DNA of 17,287 nt from Clostridia bacterium (GCA_021202495.1 JAJQCX010000077.1:1-17287); one strand, 5' to 3'. Counted from the first letter of the stretch, positions 5,925 to 13,797 are shown. Notes: a model not told the origin generated them from the letters alone. Made by a program: numbers and translations.

Positions 5925-7109
5925 ATGAGTGAATTGTTTGCAAAAAGGGCGGCGGATCTTTCCGGCAGCGCGATAAGAGCCACGTTTAAGCTTCTTGCCG
6001 ACCCCGAAATTATATCTTTTGCGGGCGGCGCACCGTCCCCTGAGGTTTTCCCGAAAAAGGAGCTTGCCGCAATTTCAGAGGCTATTTTCCTTGAAAAGGG
6101 AAATCTTGCGCTTCAATACGGCATTACCGAGGGCTACGACCCGCTGCGCGAATTTGTGAAGGCGCGTCTTGTTAAGCAGGGCGTGATTGGAGAGAGCGAA
6201 AGCGTTGTCATAACGACGGGCGGGCAGCAGGTCATTGACCTTATAACAAAGGTTCTTGTCAACGACGGCGACGTCGTTGTCGTTGAGTCGCCGAGCTTTG
6301 TCGGAGGATTAAACTGCTTTAGAAGCTATAACGCCGAAATGATAGGCGTGCCGGTTGATAAGGACGGCATGAACCTCGAATATCTCGAAAATGAGGTGCT
6401 TAAAAAGTGTAAAGTGAAACTTCTTTACACGATTGCAACCTTCCAAAATCCCACCGGAATTACAATGAGCTTGGAAAAGAGAAAAGAACTTCTTGAGCTT
6501 GCGTCGAAATACGACTTTTATATTTTGGAGGACAACCCCTATTGTGAGCTGCGTTACCGCGGTGAAGCCGTTGCGGCGATAAAGAGCATGGATGAGGAAG
6601 GGCGAGTAATTTACGCGGGCAGCTTCTCCAAAACTCTCTCGCCGGGACTTAGAATAGGCTTTTTCAGTGCGAGGAGCGAAATTCTCGAAAAAATGGTTGT
6701 CTGCAAGCAGGTTACCGACGTACATACGCCTGTTTTAAATCAGCTCATTTGCTATGATTTTGTAACAAAATACGACTACGACGCGCACATCAAAAAATCC
6801 TGCGACCTTTACGGACACAAGAGCGCTTTGATGCTTCAATGCATGGACGAGTATTTCCCGTCATACTGCGATTACACGCGTCCCGAGGGCGGGCTTTTCC
6901 TGTGGTGCAATCTGCCCGAGGGCTTTGACGGAGACGCGCTTTTCAAAAAGGGCGTCGAGAACAAGGTCGCATTTGTCACGGGATCGTCGTGCATGGTTGA
7001 CCAAAGCAAAAAATATCCGTGCTTCAGACTGAATTTCTCAAATTCGTCGGATGAAAACATCAAAAAGGGAATTTCAATCCTGGCGGACGTAATAAAGTCA
7101 ATGGAATAA
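5925..7109 (+). CDS. PLP-dependent aminotransferase, class I/II (fold type I)
   Basis: This 394-residue pyridoxal-phosphate enzyme transfers amino groups between an amino acid and a 2-oxo acid in the cytoplasm. Seen in order: ISFAGGAPSPEVFP near the N-terminus, TTGGQQVIDL (phosphate-binding loop region), TFQNPTGITMS with the conserved Asn-Pro, LEDNPYCELRY with the Asp that contacts the pyridine nitrogen, and GSFSKTLSPGLRIGF with the Schiff-base lysine at about K236. These match the 2-aminoadipate/aromatic aminotransferase-like group related to the MocR catalytic domain, here without the GntR DNA-binding domain. Substrate cannot be told from sequence. The start is ATG at 5925, about 10 nt after GAAGGAAG; an earlier in-frame ATG at 5871 lies within the promoter. 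trpS follows after 28 bp. Confidence 0.9.
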   Translation: MSELFAKRAADLSGSAIRATFKLLADPEIISFAGGAPSPEVFPKKELAAISEAIFLEKGNLALQYGITEGYDPLREFVKARLVKQGVIGESESVVITTGGQQVIDLITKVLVNDGDVVVVESPSFVGGLNCFRSYNAEMIGVPVDKDGMNLEYLENEVLKKCKVKLLYTIATFQNPTGITMSLEKRKELLELASKYDFYILEDNPYCELRYRGEAVAAIKSMDEEGRVIYAGSFSKTLSPGLRIGFFSARSEILEKMVVCKQVTDVHTPVLNQLICYDFVTKYDYDAHIKKSCDLYGHKSALMLQCMDEYFPSYCDYTRPEGGLFLWCNLPEGFDGDALFKKGVENKVAFVTGSSCMVDQSKKYPCFRLNFSNSSDENIKKGISILADVIKSME

Positions 7110-7137
7110 ACAATCGATAAGGAAGGTAAAAAACACT

Positions 7138-8139
7138 ATGGAAGAAATCAAAAAGCAGACCATTCTTTCCGGCATACAGCCGTCGGCGTCGTCGATTACG
7201 CTCGGAAATTACCTCGGTGCGCTGAAAAACTGGGCAATGCTGCAGGATGAATATAACTGCATTTACGGAATAATGGATATGCACACGATAACCGTGCGCC
7301 AAACTCCGGCAGAATTGAGGAAAAACACGGTTTCGCTCATTGCGCAGTACATTTCGGCGGGACTTGACGAAACGAAAAACCTCATATTCATACAGAGCCA
7401 TGTGCCCGCACACGCGGAGCTTGCGTGGATTTTGAACTGTTATACCCAAATGGGCGAGCTTTCGCGCATGACACAGTTTAAGGATAAATCCGCAAAGCAC
7501 CACGACAACATTAACGCCGGACTTTTCACCTATCCCGTGCTCATGGCGGCTGACATTTTGCTCTATCAGGCGGATCTCGTTCCCGTGGGAGCCGACCAAA
7601 AGCAGCATTTGGAGATAACGCGCGACATTGCGGAGAGATTTAATTCAATCTACGGCGACGTCTTCACCATTCCCGACGCCTACATCGGCAAGGAATCGGC
7701 AAGGATAATGAGTTTGCAGAACCCGACGGCGAAGATGAGTAAGTCTGATCCCAACCCCAACGGCTGCATTTATCTTCTTGACGACATTGACACCGTTGTG
7801 CGTAAGATAAAGCGCGCCGTGACGGACAGCGAAGCTTGCGTGAGATACGGCGAGGGCAAGGACGGAGTGAATAATTTGCTCAACATTTATTCCAGCGTTA
7901 CGGGCAAAACGATTGACGAGGCTGTTGCTGAATTTGCCTCCTGCGGCTATGGCGAGCTGAAAGCGGCTGTCGCCGAGGCTGTTGCCGAGGAGCTGCGGCC
8001 GATACACGCAAAATACGACGATTTGATGAAAAACAAGGATTATCTTGAAAGCATTTACAAAAAAGGCTCGGAAACGGCGAATTACATCAGCCGCAAAACG
8101 CTCAACAAGGTCAAGAAAAAGGTAGGATTTGTGCTTTGA
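7138..8139 (+). CDS. trpS: Tryptophanyl-tRNA synthetase
   Basis: This 333-residue class I synthetase charges tRNA-Trp. The N-terminal signature reads SGIQPSASSITLGNYLGALK, where TLGN stands for the HIGH motif. The KMSKS loop appears as AKMSKSDPNPNGCIYL at about 200. Also typical are YPVLMAADILLYQADLVPVG and DQKQHLEITRDIAERFN, which form the tryptophan/ATP pocket. Length is normal. AAGGAAGG lies upstream of the ATG. It is likely co-transcribed with the aminotransferase before it and the phosphosugar transferase after it (19-bp gap). Confidence 0.97.
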   Translation: MEEIKKQTILSGIQPSASSITLGNYLGALKNWAMLQDEYNCIYGIMDMHTITVRQTPAELRKNTVSLIAQYISAGLDETKNLIFIQSHVPAHAELAWILNCYTQMGELSRMTQFKDKSAKHHDNINAGLFTYPVLMAADILLYQADLVPVGADQKQHLEITRDIAERFNSIYGDVFTIPDAYIGKESARIMSLQNPTAKMSKSDPNPNGCIYLLDDIDTVVRKIKRAVTDSEACVRYGEGKDGVNNLLNIYSSVTGKTIDEAVAEFASCGYGELKAAVAEAVAEELRPIHAKYDDLMKNKDYLESIYKKGSETANYISRKTLNKVKKKVGFVL

Positions 8140-8158
8140 GAAAGCCGAGGTGAAGGTT

Positions 8159-9265
8159 ATGAGTATGATACCCGGGTCATACATTATGCTGGCGTTTATG
8201 CTGGCGTTCTTTGTGGCATTCGCGGCGACGCCGTTTGTAAAGCGGCTTGCATATAAAATAGGTGCGGTTGACGTGCCGAAAGATTCGCGGCGTATGCACA
8301 AAACCCCAAAGGCGAGGTTGGGAGGACTTGCAATCTTTCTCGGCTTTGTGGTGAGCGTGTGTATTTTCTGCGGCATGCCGGACTCGTCATACGCTCTGCC
8401 GCAAACGCTGATAGGCATTTTGCTCGGCGCGCTGATAATCGTCATATTGGGCATGTTTGACGACGTTTTGGCACTCGGACCGCATCTTAAATTTATCATT
8501 CAGACGATAGCGGCGATTTGTCCCGTTTTGTTCGGCGTCGTTATCGAAAGAATAAGCGTGCCGCTCTTTATTTCCGAAACGGGCGTTTTGGAGCTCGGGT
8601 GGCTGGGGTATCCCTTGACTGTAATTTGGATTGTTGCCGTGACAAACGCGTTTAACCTTATCGACGGGCTTGACGGGCTCGCGGTGGGCGTTGCGTCAAT
8701 CTCATCGCTTACGCTGATGTGCATTTCACTCATGCTCGGAAATGAATATACGGCTATTTTAACCTCCGCCCTCTCGGGCGCGTGCCTCGGATTTTTTCCG
8801 TATAATTTTAATCCCGCAAAGCTTTTTATGGGCGACACGGGCGCGCTCTTTTTGGGATATACGCTCTCAACCGTTTCAATCTTAGGCTTATTTAAGGGAT
8901 ATACAATCATTTCTGTTGCGATACCGATTTTGATTGTCGCGCTGCCCATCTTTGACACGAGCGCGGCAATCTTCCGCAGGCTCAAAAACCACCGCCCGAT
9001 AATGAGCCCCGACAGAGGACATCTGCATCACAAGCTGATTGACAAGGGCTTTACGCAAAAGCAGGCAGTCGGCATCATTTACGCGCTATGCGCGGTGCTG
9101 TGCCTCTTTGCGGTGTTCCTCTTGGCGACCGGCGGCGTAAAGATAATCGTGGTATTGCTTATCGCCGTGATTTTCGTCGTATCCATGGTCGTCGCGCCGC
9201 ATTTGCTCCATTCGACAACCACGCCGACCGAGGACGAAAACAAAACGGAAAAGCATGACAAATAA
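8159..9265 (+). CDS. tagO: Undecaprenyl-phosphate GlcNAc-1-phosphate transferase, TagO/WecA type
   Basis: This polytopic membrane enzyme of about 368 residues belongs to the MraY/WecA family. It moves a sugar-1-phosphate (usually GlcNAc-1-P) from a UDP-sugar to undecaprenyl phosphate, the first step of wall teichoic acid or other surface glycans. Seen: RMHKTPKARLGGLAIFLGF in the first loop, GMFDDVLALGPHLKFIIQ with the Mg-binding Asp pair, NAFNLIDGLDGLAVGV, KLFMGDTGALFLGY, and the His-rich RPIMSPDRGHLHHKLIDKGF loop typical of WecA/TagO rather than MraY. About ten hydrophobic segments are visible. The start at ATG 8159 follows GAGGTGAAGG. A terminator follows at 9266. TagA, the likely next enzyme, lies at 13063. 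Confidence 0.92.
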   Translation: MSMIPGSYIMLAFMLAFFVAFAATPFVKRLAYKIGAVDVPKDSRRMHKTPKARLGGLAIFLGFVVSVCIFCGMPDSSYALPQTLIGILLGALIIVILGMFDDVLALGPHLKFIIQTIAAICPVLFGVVIERISVPLFISETGVLELGWLGYPLTVIWIVAVTNAFNLIDGLDGLAVGVASISSLTLMCISLMLGNEYTAILTSALSGACLGFFPYNFNPAKLFMGDTGALFLGYTLSTVSILGLFKGYTIISVAIPILIVALPIFDTSAAIFRRLKNHRPIMSPDRGHLHHKLIDKGFTQKQAVGIIYALCAVLCLFAVFLLATGGVKIIVVLLIAVIFVVSMVVAPHLLHSTTTPTEDENKTEKHDK

Positions 9266-9298
9266 AAACAGGCTCCCGATTTTGGGAGCCTTGATTTT
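9266..9298. terminator. Bidirectional terminator between converging genes
   Basis: The stem AGGCTCCC (9270-9277) / GGGAGCCT (9284-9291) has a 6-nt loop. It is flanked by an A run on the left and a T run on the right, so it can end both the tagO transcript and the converging ABC importer transcript. Confidence 0.88.
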
Positions 9299-10071
9299 TA
9301 TGCTAATTTTGCCAAAAATGCCTTAATTCGTTCGTTTGACGGGTTTTTGATTACCTCGTCGGGGGTGCCTTGGGCGGCTATTACGCCGTCGTCCATGAAG
9401 ATAACCTTGTCGCTGACGCTGTAGGCAAAATCTATCTCGTGCGTTACGATAATCATTGTGATGTGCTGCGCGGCGAGGCTGCGTATTACGCGCAGAATTT
9501 CGCCGGTGAGCTCGGGGTCGAGCGCGCTTGTGGGCTCGTCAAAGAAGAGGACGCGCGGCTTTAAGGCAAGAGCGCGGGCAATTGAAACGCGCTGCTTTTG
9601 TCCGCCGGAGAGCTCACATGGGTAATTTGAAAGCTTTTCGGAAAGACCGACACGATCCAAGATTTCCCTTGCGTTTTGGTCAATTTCGGCATAAATTTGC
9701 TTTTTGTTCGACTTGAAATCGGGACGTTCATTTGCGAGAAGATGCGGCGCGAGCGTTACGTTGTCGAGCGCAGTATACTGCGGGAAAAGGTTGAAATCCT
9801 GAAAGACGAGCCCAAAATTGAGCTGCTTTTTGCGAATTTCGGAGCCTTTGTAGGTTTTGGACGCATCCCAAAGGGGAGATCCGTCAAGGAAAATCATGCC
9901 TTTGTCGGCTCTTTCAAGAAAATTGATGCAGCGAAGAAGCGTCGTTTTGCCGCTGCCCGACGCGCCTAAGATTGAAACAACCTCTCCCTCGTCCATTGAA
10001 AAATCGATGCCGTTTAAAACCTTTGTTTTGCCGAAGCTTTTGCATATGTTTTGAACCTCAAGTATTTTCAT
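9298..10071 (-). CDS. Polar amino-acid ABC importer, ATP-binding protein
   Basis: This ATPase of about 257 residues powers uptake of a polar amino acid. All nucleotide-binding motifs are present in order: Walker A GASGSGKTT, Q-loop LVFQDFNLFPQ, signature LSGGQKQRVSIARALA, Walker B VLFFDEPTSALDPE, and the switch histidine in IIVTHEIDFA. It closely resembles the GlnQ/HisP group. The start is taken as ATG at 10069-10071, 8 nt after AAGGAGG; a GTG three codons earlier falls in the site. It is 14 bp downstream of the permease gene and is the last gene of the importer operon, ending inside the shared terminator. Confidence 0.95.
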   Translation of the reverse strand: MKILEVQNICKSFGKTKVLNGIDFSMDEGEVVSILGASGSGKTTLLRCINFLERADKGMIFLDGSPLWDASKTYKGSEIRKKQLNFGLVFQDFNLFPQYTALDNVTLAPHLLANERPDFKSNKKQIYAEIDQNAREILDRVGLSEKLSNYPCELSGGQKQRVSIARALALKPRVLFFDEPTSALDPELTGEILRVIRSLAAQHITMIIVTHEIDFAYSVSDKVIFMDDGVIAAQGTPDEVIKNPSNERIKAFLAKLA

Positions 10072-10085
10072 CACCGGCACCTCCT

Positions 10086-10790
10086 TTACGAAAAATAGTC
10101 AAGCTTTTTTTCGATAAAGCCGAAAATAAGCGTCAATATGCCGCAGAAGGCGAGATAGTAAACGCCGGTAAAGAACAGCGGCCAAAGAAGTCCGTCGGAC
10201 TTGATGAAGCGCTGGGCGTTCCAAATAATTTCATAAACCATTATTATGCGGGCAAGAGACGTGTCCTTGACGAGCGTGATTATCTCGTTGCTCATGGGCG
10301 GAATGACGCGTTTTACGACCTGCAGCAGAACGACGCGGAAAAAGGTTTGCATTTTGGTGAGACCCAAAACCTGCCCCGCTTCATACTGCCCTTTGGGGAT
10401 GCCTTCAATGCCGCCGCGGAAAATTTCCGAAAAATAGCACGAATAGTTAATGACAAAGCTGATGATAACCGCGGCGAAGCGGTCGGGAACGTGCCACGAG
10501 GCTAAAATTGTGAACGGACCTCCCGTGAGCTTTGACGCCCAAGCGCCGATAAGACCGGGACCGTAATAAATAGCTATCAATTGGAGCATGAGCGGCGTGC
10601 CGCGGATAATCCAAATGATTGTGCGGGTGAGCCAGCGAAGGGGCGTGAATTTGCTTCGAGATGCAAAGCTGACGATAAGCCCCACCGGCAGTGAAAGAAT
10701 GAGCGTGAGCGCAAAAATGCGCAGTGTGACGGAAAAGCCTTCCAAGAGGCTGAGCGATACGGTTTGAAGGTCGGACAGAAATTGCGTCAA
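10086..10790 (-). CDS. Polar amino-acid ABC importer, permease
   Basis: This 234-residue inner-membrane permease of the HisM/GlnP type has about five hydrophobic segments. It carries the N-terminal RGTPLMLQL motif and the cytoplasmic EAA loop EAGQVLGLTKMQTFFRVVLL, which docks with the ATPase. The start codon is TTG at 10788-10790, supported by GGGAGGGG 6 nt upstream. An ATG just upstream overlaps this site and is in a different frame. It is separated from the binding-protein gene by about 340 bp of hairpin-rich DNA, and the ATPase follows 14 bp later. Confidence 0.93.
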   Translation of the reverse strand: MTQFLSDLQTVSLSLLEGFSVTLRIFALTLILSLPVGLIVSFASRSKFTPLRWLTRTIIWIIRGTPLMLQLIAIYYGPGLIGAWASKLTGGPFTILASWHVPDRFAAVIISFVINYSCYFSEIFRGGIEGIPKGQYEAGQVLGLTKMQTFFRVVLLQVVKRVIPPMSNEIITLVKDTSLARIIMVYEIIWNAQRFIKSDGLLWPLFFTGVYYLAFCGILTLIFGFIEKKLDYFS

Positions 10791-10863
10791 ATTGTACCCC
10801 TCCCATGGTAATAATAATTAAGTAACAGGTAAGTTTTGAAATGACATCACGTGCCGAAAAGAG

Positions 10864-11078
10864 CGCAGAGAAAACGCTCCGCGTTGTCTCTGCGGAGGGG
10901 GAGCGGGGGAGGAAATGCCCCCGCGTAAAATCGTCAAAAACCAAAGCGTCTTTGGTTTTTGACTCTTCTATCGCGGTAGCCTGCCGTAGGCAGGCGTAAG
11001 CGTAAGCGCGCGATGTGAAAAGAGGTTTACGGGGAAAAGCGGAGCTTGTCCCCGTGTTCAGCCGCGAAGCGGCTGAAC
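10864..11078. repeat. Cluster of consecutive perfect hairpins between importer genes
   Basis: Six inverted repeats follow each other with almost no gap: 10864-10894 (8-bp stem, A·G mismatch, 5-bp stem, TCC loop); 10903-10924 (GCGGGGG/CCCCCGC, 8-nt loop); 10933-10963 (14 bp, CGT loop); 10969-11014 (outer ATCGCG/CGCGAT around an inner GCCTGCC/GGCAGGC with GTA loop at 10979-10995); 11030-11054 (6 bp, A·G mismatch, 4 bp, GGA loop); 11056-11078 (10 bp, GAA loop). Most loops are exactly three bases. No open frame of interest is present. It may be a mosaic of small palindromic intergenic repeats or a structured RNA within the operon transcript. Confidence 0.75.
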
Positions 11079-11088
11079 TATAACAATT

Positions 11089-11119
11089 AAGGGCGAAGAG
11101 ATTTTCTCTCTCCGCCCTT
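11089..11119 (-). terminator. Hairpin directly after the binding-protein gene (partial terminator or 3' stabiliser)
   Basis: On the minus strand the transcript forms a 13-pair stem (plus 11089-11101 with 11107-11119, one G-U) and a 5-nt loop, 15 nt after the stop codon. Only a weak T-containing tract follows, so it may be a leaky terminator or an RNase barrier. Either would raise binding-protein levels over permease and ATPase. Confidence 0.65.
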
Positions 11120-11133
11120 TCCGATACAAACAA

Positions 11134-11949
11134 TTATTCGGCAAGCGCAAGCTCATACTTTTCGGCGAGAGCGGCAAGTGTGCCATCCTCCATGAGGTCG
11201 GCGATGATGCCGTTTACAACTTCGGTCACGTCAGAATCGGCTCTGAACGCGATGCCGTATTCCTCGCTCGAAAGCTCGGTTACCTTTGTGAGAGAATCGT
11301 AGCTTGTGCCTTCGCCCGTCATGGCGTTAGCCATTGTGAGATCAATGACGCAGGCATCAACGCTGCCCGCCATTACCTCAAGCAGAGCGTCAGTCTGAGC
11401 CGCAACTTCAACGAGAGATGCTTCGGGATAATTTTCTTCAATTGCAGCCGCGCCCGCGGAGCCTGCCTCTGCCGCATAGGAGAGAGTTGAAAGATCGTCG
11501 AGCGAAACTTCAGCCGCCTTGTCGCTGCTCATAACAACGACCTGAGCGTTTTTAACATAAGGATCCGTAACGGATGCGTTGAGAAGCGCTTCTTCCGTAA
11601 TCGTCATGCCGTTCCAGATGCAGTCGATAGTCTTGGAATCGAGAGCGAGGAACTTGTTGTCCCAGTCAATTTCGATAAATTCGGGCTCAACGCCGAGAGC
11701 GGCGCATACAGCCTCGGCAAATTCAGTGTCAAAGCCTGTGAGGTTGTTGTCTTCATCAAAATAGTTCATGGGTTCGTAAACAGTGTAGCCGATAACCATT
11801 TTGCCGTTGCCCGTGATGTAATCAAGGTCGGACGATACGGCTGCGGCGTCGGTTGCGCCTTCAGTTGCCGTTTCCTCAGTTGTTGTGCCGCAGGCGCCGA
11901 GTGCAAAGCAGAGCGCGAGCGCAAGAACAAGCGCGATAATTTTCTTCAT
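11134..11949 (-). CDS. Polar amino-acid ABC importer, substrate-binding lipoprotein
   Basis: This 271-residue extracellular binding protein has a lipoprotein signal MKKIIALVLALALCFALGAC, with the lipid-anchored Cys after LGA. The mature part is a bacterial SBP family 3 domain: GKMVIGYTVYEPMNYFDEDN, LTGFDTEFAEAVCAALGVEP, IWNGMTITEEALLNASVTDP and the C-terminal GIIADLMEDGTLAALAEKY. It captures a polar amino acid, but the ligand cannot be read from the sequence. The start ATG at 11947-11949 follows GGAGGA by about 7 nt; an upstream TTG reading is rejected. It is the first gene of the importer operon, with a strong promoter at 11996-12024. Confidence 0.95.
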   Translation of the reverse strand: MKKIIALVLALALCFALGACGTTTEETATEGATDAAAVSSDLDYITGNGKMVIGYTVYEPMNYFDEDNNLTGFDTEFAEAVCAALGVEPEFIEIDWDNKFLALDSKTIDCIWNGMTITEEALLNASVTDPYVKNAQVVVMSSDKAAEVSLDDLSTLSYAAEAGSAGAAAIEENYPEASLVEVAAQTDALLEVMAGSVDACVIDLTMANAMTGEGTSYDSLTKVTELSSEEYGIAFRADSDVTEVVNGIIADLMEDGTLAALAEKYELALAE

Positions 11950-11986
11950 AAAAAGTTCCTCCAATATGTAATTATTAATTGTTTAA

Positions 11987-12024
11987 ACCTTGCTAAGTTT
12001 ACCACTTCAGCAAGGTAAAGTCAA
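11987..12024 (-). promoter_or_regulatory. Promoter of the ABC importer operon with overlapping palindrome
   Basis: On the minus strand, TTGACT (12019-12024) and TAAACT (11996-12001) are 17 bp apart. An inverted repeat ACCTTGCT (11987-11994) / AGCAAGGT (12009-12016) with a 14-bp centre flanks the -10 element, a layout expected of a repressor operator. Confidence 0.75.
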
Positions 12025-12095
12025 GAGTTTTTAACTAAAATGAAAAAAATATGTTAACGCATTAACTCCATGGGAGAGCTGTTGAGAGAAAATTG

Positions 12096-12124
12096 TTGAC
12101 CGCAGAGAGGAAACGCGGTATAAT
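12096..12124 (+). promoter_or_regulatory. Promoter of the lipoprotein gene
   Basis: TTGACC (12096-12101) and a perfect TATAAT (12119-12124) are separated by 17 bp, 27 bp upstream of the start codon at 12151. It diverges from the importer promoter. Confidence 0.82.
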
Positions 12125-12150
12125 CATTTAAAACACAGGAGGCGAGAATT

Positions 12151-12987
12151 ATGAAAAAAATGTGTATTTTATTGGCACTCGTGTTGCTTCTTTGCTCTTG
12201 TACGGGCAAAGATGAGAAAGCGCTCGAGGCGACTTTCAACGAAATGGACAGAGCGGCATTTGAAACGATGCAGTATGGCTGGGATGAAACGGGGCTTTGC
12301 ATAAGAGTGGGGCTCGATGAGGGCGTGCTCTGCAAAAAAATTGACGATTTTGACCAAGACGGACAAAAGGAGCTTCTCGTTTTGAAGCTGCGAAATACGA
12401 CGGAAGATGAATATGACGATTACGGCGAATATGTGAAGGCGTATTTGGAAATGTATGAATACGACGCGGAAAGCGGAGAAGTGACGTCGAACGCCACGAG
12501 CGAGGCGCTTGAGATTTTGACATACGCGACCGACGCGGGCGGTTTGGAATTCTTTTTGAACGACGGATATATCTTTTTGCAGTGCGCGTGGCAGAACAAC
12601 ACTTTCGGGGATGTTGTGAGCAACCGCGCGAAGATTTATACCTACAACGGCGAGCGGTTTTTGGAAGGGCTTGACCACTACTTTTTGGGCTCGGCAATGG
12701 AGGAGGAAGACGCAGAAAGCATAGCGGCGCAGCTTGACGAGCTGGGGCTTGAGGACATGGCGGCGTATCTGAGGGAAAACTTCAACGGCAATCCGTATTT
12801 TACGGGCGACGGCGAGATATTTGCCTTCAACGTGTCACAGTGGGACGACGTTGAAAAGCTCTATTCAATAGCGATTTCAAACAACCAGGACGACTATTTT
12901 GACGAGCCCGCAACCACGGATTGGGATGAATGGATGATTGAATATATGGTTATGACGATTGAAGAGACTGATTATACCGAAAAATGA
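12151..12987 (+). CDS. Lipoprotein of unknown function with an FG-GAP-like calcium motif
   Basis: This 278-residue protein is secreted and probably lipid-anchored: MKKMCILLALVLLLCSC ends in a lipobox-like LLCSC with Cys17. I do not recognise a named family for the whole protein. At residues 65-78, DDFDQDGQKELLVL matches the DxDxDGxxE calcium-binding pattern of FG-GAP/VCBS-type repeats. The rest is acidic and rich in Tyr, Asp and Glu, with no membrane segment after the signal. The ATG follows ACAGGAGG. It has its own strong promoter, and the next gene, tagA, has a separate promoter after the stop. It could be a surface or solute-sensing protein; no role can be assigned. Confidence 0.8.
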   Translation: MKKMCILLALVLLLCSCTGKDEKALEATFNEMDRAAFETMQYGWDETGLCIRVGLDEGVLCKKIDDFDQDGQKELLVLKLRNTTEDEYDDYGEYVKAYLEMYEYDAESGEVTSNATSEALEILTYATDAGGLEFFLNDGYIFLQCAWQNNTFGDVVSNRAKIYTYNGERFLEGLDHYFLGSAMEEEDAESIAAQLDELGLEDMAAYLRENFNGNPYFTGDGEIFAFNVSQWDDVEKLYSIAISNNQDDYFDEPATTDWDEWMIEYMVMTIEETDYTEK

Positions 12988-13001
12988 TGAAATATCGCTG
13001 C

Positions 13002-13030
13002 TTGTATTGAAAGAGAAAAAGTGGTATTAT
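13002..13030 (+). promoter_or_regulatory. Promoter of tagA
   Basis: TTGTAT (13002-13007) and TATTAT (13025-13030) are separated by 17 bp and lie 33 bp upstream of the tagA start. This suggests tagA-thyX and perhaps later genes form a unit separate from the lipoprotein. Confidence 0.6.
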
Positions 13031-13062
13031 AGACGAAAGCATACTTGCGGGGAGGCGGAAGC

Positions 13063-13797
13063 ATGGGACAAAAAGTCAACATATTGGGAGCGAAGATTGA
13101 CGCGCTGACGATGGAGGAAGCGGGAGACAGGGCGATGAGCTTTTTTGAGTCGGAGGGGCGCAAGGTGATATATACGCCAAATTCCGAAATCATTTTATAC
13201 GCGTCGAGAAATCCCGAGTTTATGGATAAATTAAACGAGGCGAATTTGATGATTGCGGACGGAATAGGGGTTGTGTACGGGGCAAAGATTGTGAAAAATC
13301 CGCTGCCGGAAAGAGTGGCGGGGTATGATTTGATAAGAAGCCTGCTGCCTAAGATGGCGGAAAAGGGGCTGTCGCTCTATCTTTTGGGGTCAAAGCCCGG
13401 GATTGCTGAAAAGGCGGGAGAAAATCTCAAAAAGGAGTACCCCGGAATTGTTATCGCGGGGGTACATGACGGGTATTTCAAGGACGACAGCGAGGTTATA
13501 AAGGACATTAACGAAAAAAAGCCCGATTTGCTGCTGGTGTGTCTCGGCTTTCCGAAGCAGGAAAATTGGATATATGATAATAAAAATAAGCTTGATGTAA
13601 AGGCGATGATAGGCGCGGGGGGATGCCTGGACGTTTTTTCGGGAGAGACGGAACGTGCGCCCGAATTTTACTGCAAGCACGGGATTGAGTGGCTATACAG
13701 GCTCAAAAAGGAGCCGTGGAGGTTCATGCGAATGACGGCGCTGCCGGTCTTCGCGCTGAAGGTTTTATTTAAGGGAAGAAGGTATGAACAATGTTGA
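13063..13797 (+). CDS. tagA: WecG/TagA/CpsF family glycosyltransferase
   Basis: This 244-residue GT26 enzyme adds an N-acetylmannosamine-type sugar to undecaprenyl-PP-GlcNAc, the second step of wall teichoic acid or related polymers at the inner membrane face. Conserved segments: VIYTPNSEIILYASRN (T38), ANLMIADGIGVVYGAK (D66), PERVAGYDLI, DLLLVCLGFPKQENWI and GAGGCLDVFSGETERAP. T38 and D66 align with residues known to matter in TagA. The C-terminal tail (about 195-244, with WLYRLKKEPWRFMRM) is the appendage involved in membrane contact in this family. The start is ATG at 13063 after GGGGAGGCGG. It overlaps thyX by 7 bp. TagO at 8159 would supply the substrate. Confidence 0.93.
   Translation: MGQKVNILGAKIDALTMEEAGDRAMSFFESEGRKVIYTPNSEIILYASRNPEFMDKLNEANLMIADGIGVVYGAKIVKNPLPERVAGYDLIRSLLPKMAEKGLSLYLLGSKPGIAEKAGENLKKEYPGIVIAGVHDGYFKDDSEVIKDINEKKPDLLLVCLGFPKQENWIYDNKNKLDVKAMIGAGGCLDVFSGETERAPEFYCKHGIEWLYRLKKEPWRFMRMTALPVFALKVLFKGRRYEQC

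Noticed and set aside
7645..8499. Minus-strand open frame (284 codons) opposite trpS and tagO
   Set aside because: Both overlapped genes carry clear catalytic motifs in the plus direction; this frame is a shadow.
10447..11133. Minus-strand open frame (228 codons) crossing the hairpin cluster and the permease start
   Set aside because: It is in another frame from the permease, covers the palindromes and has no family pattern.
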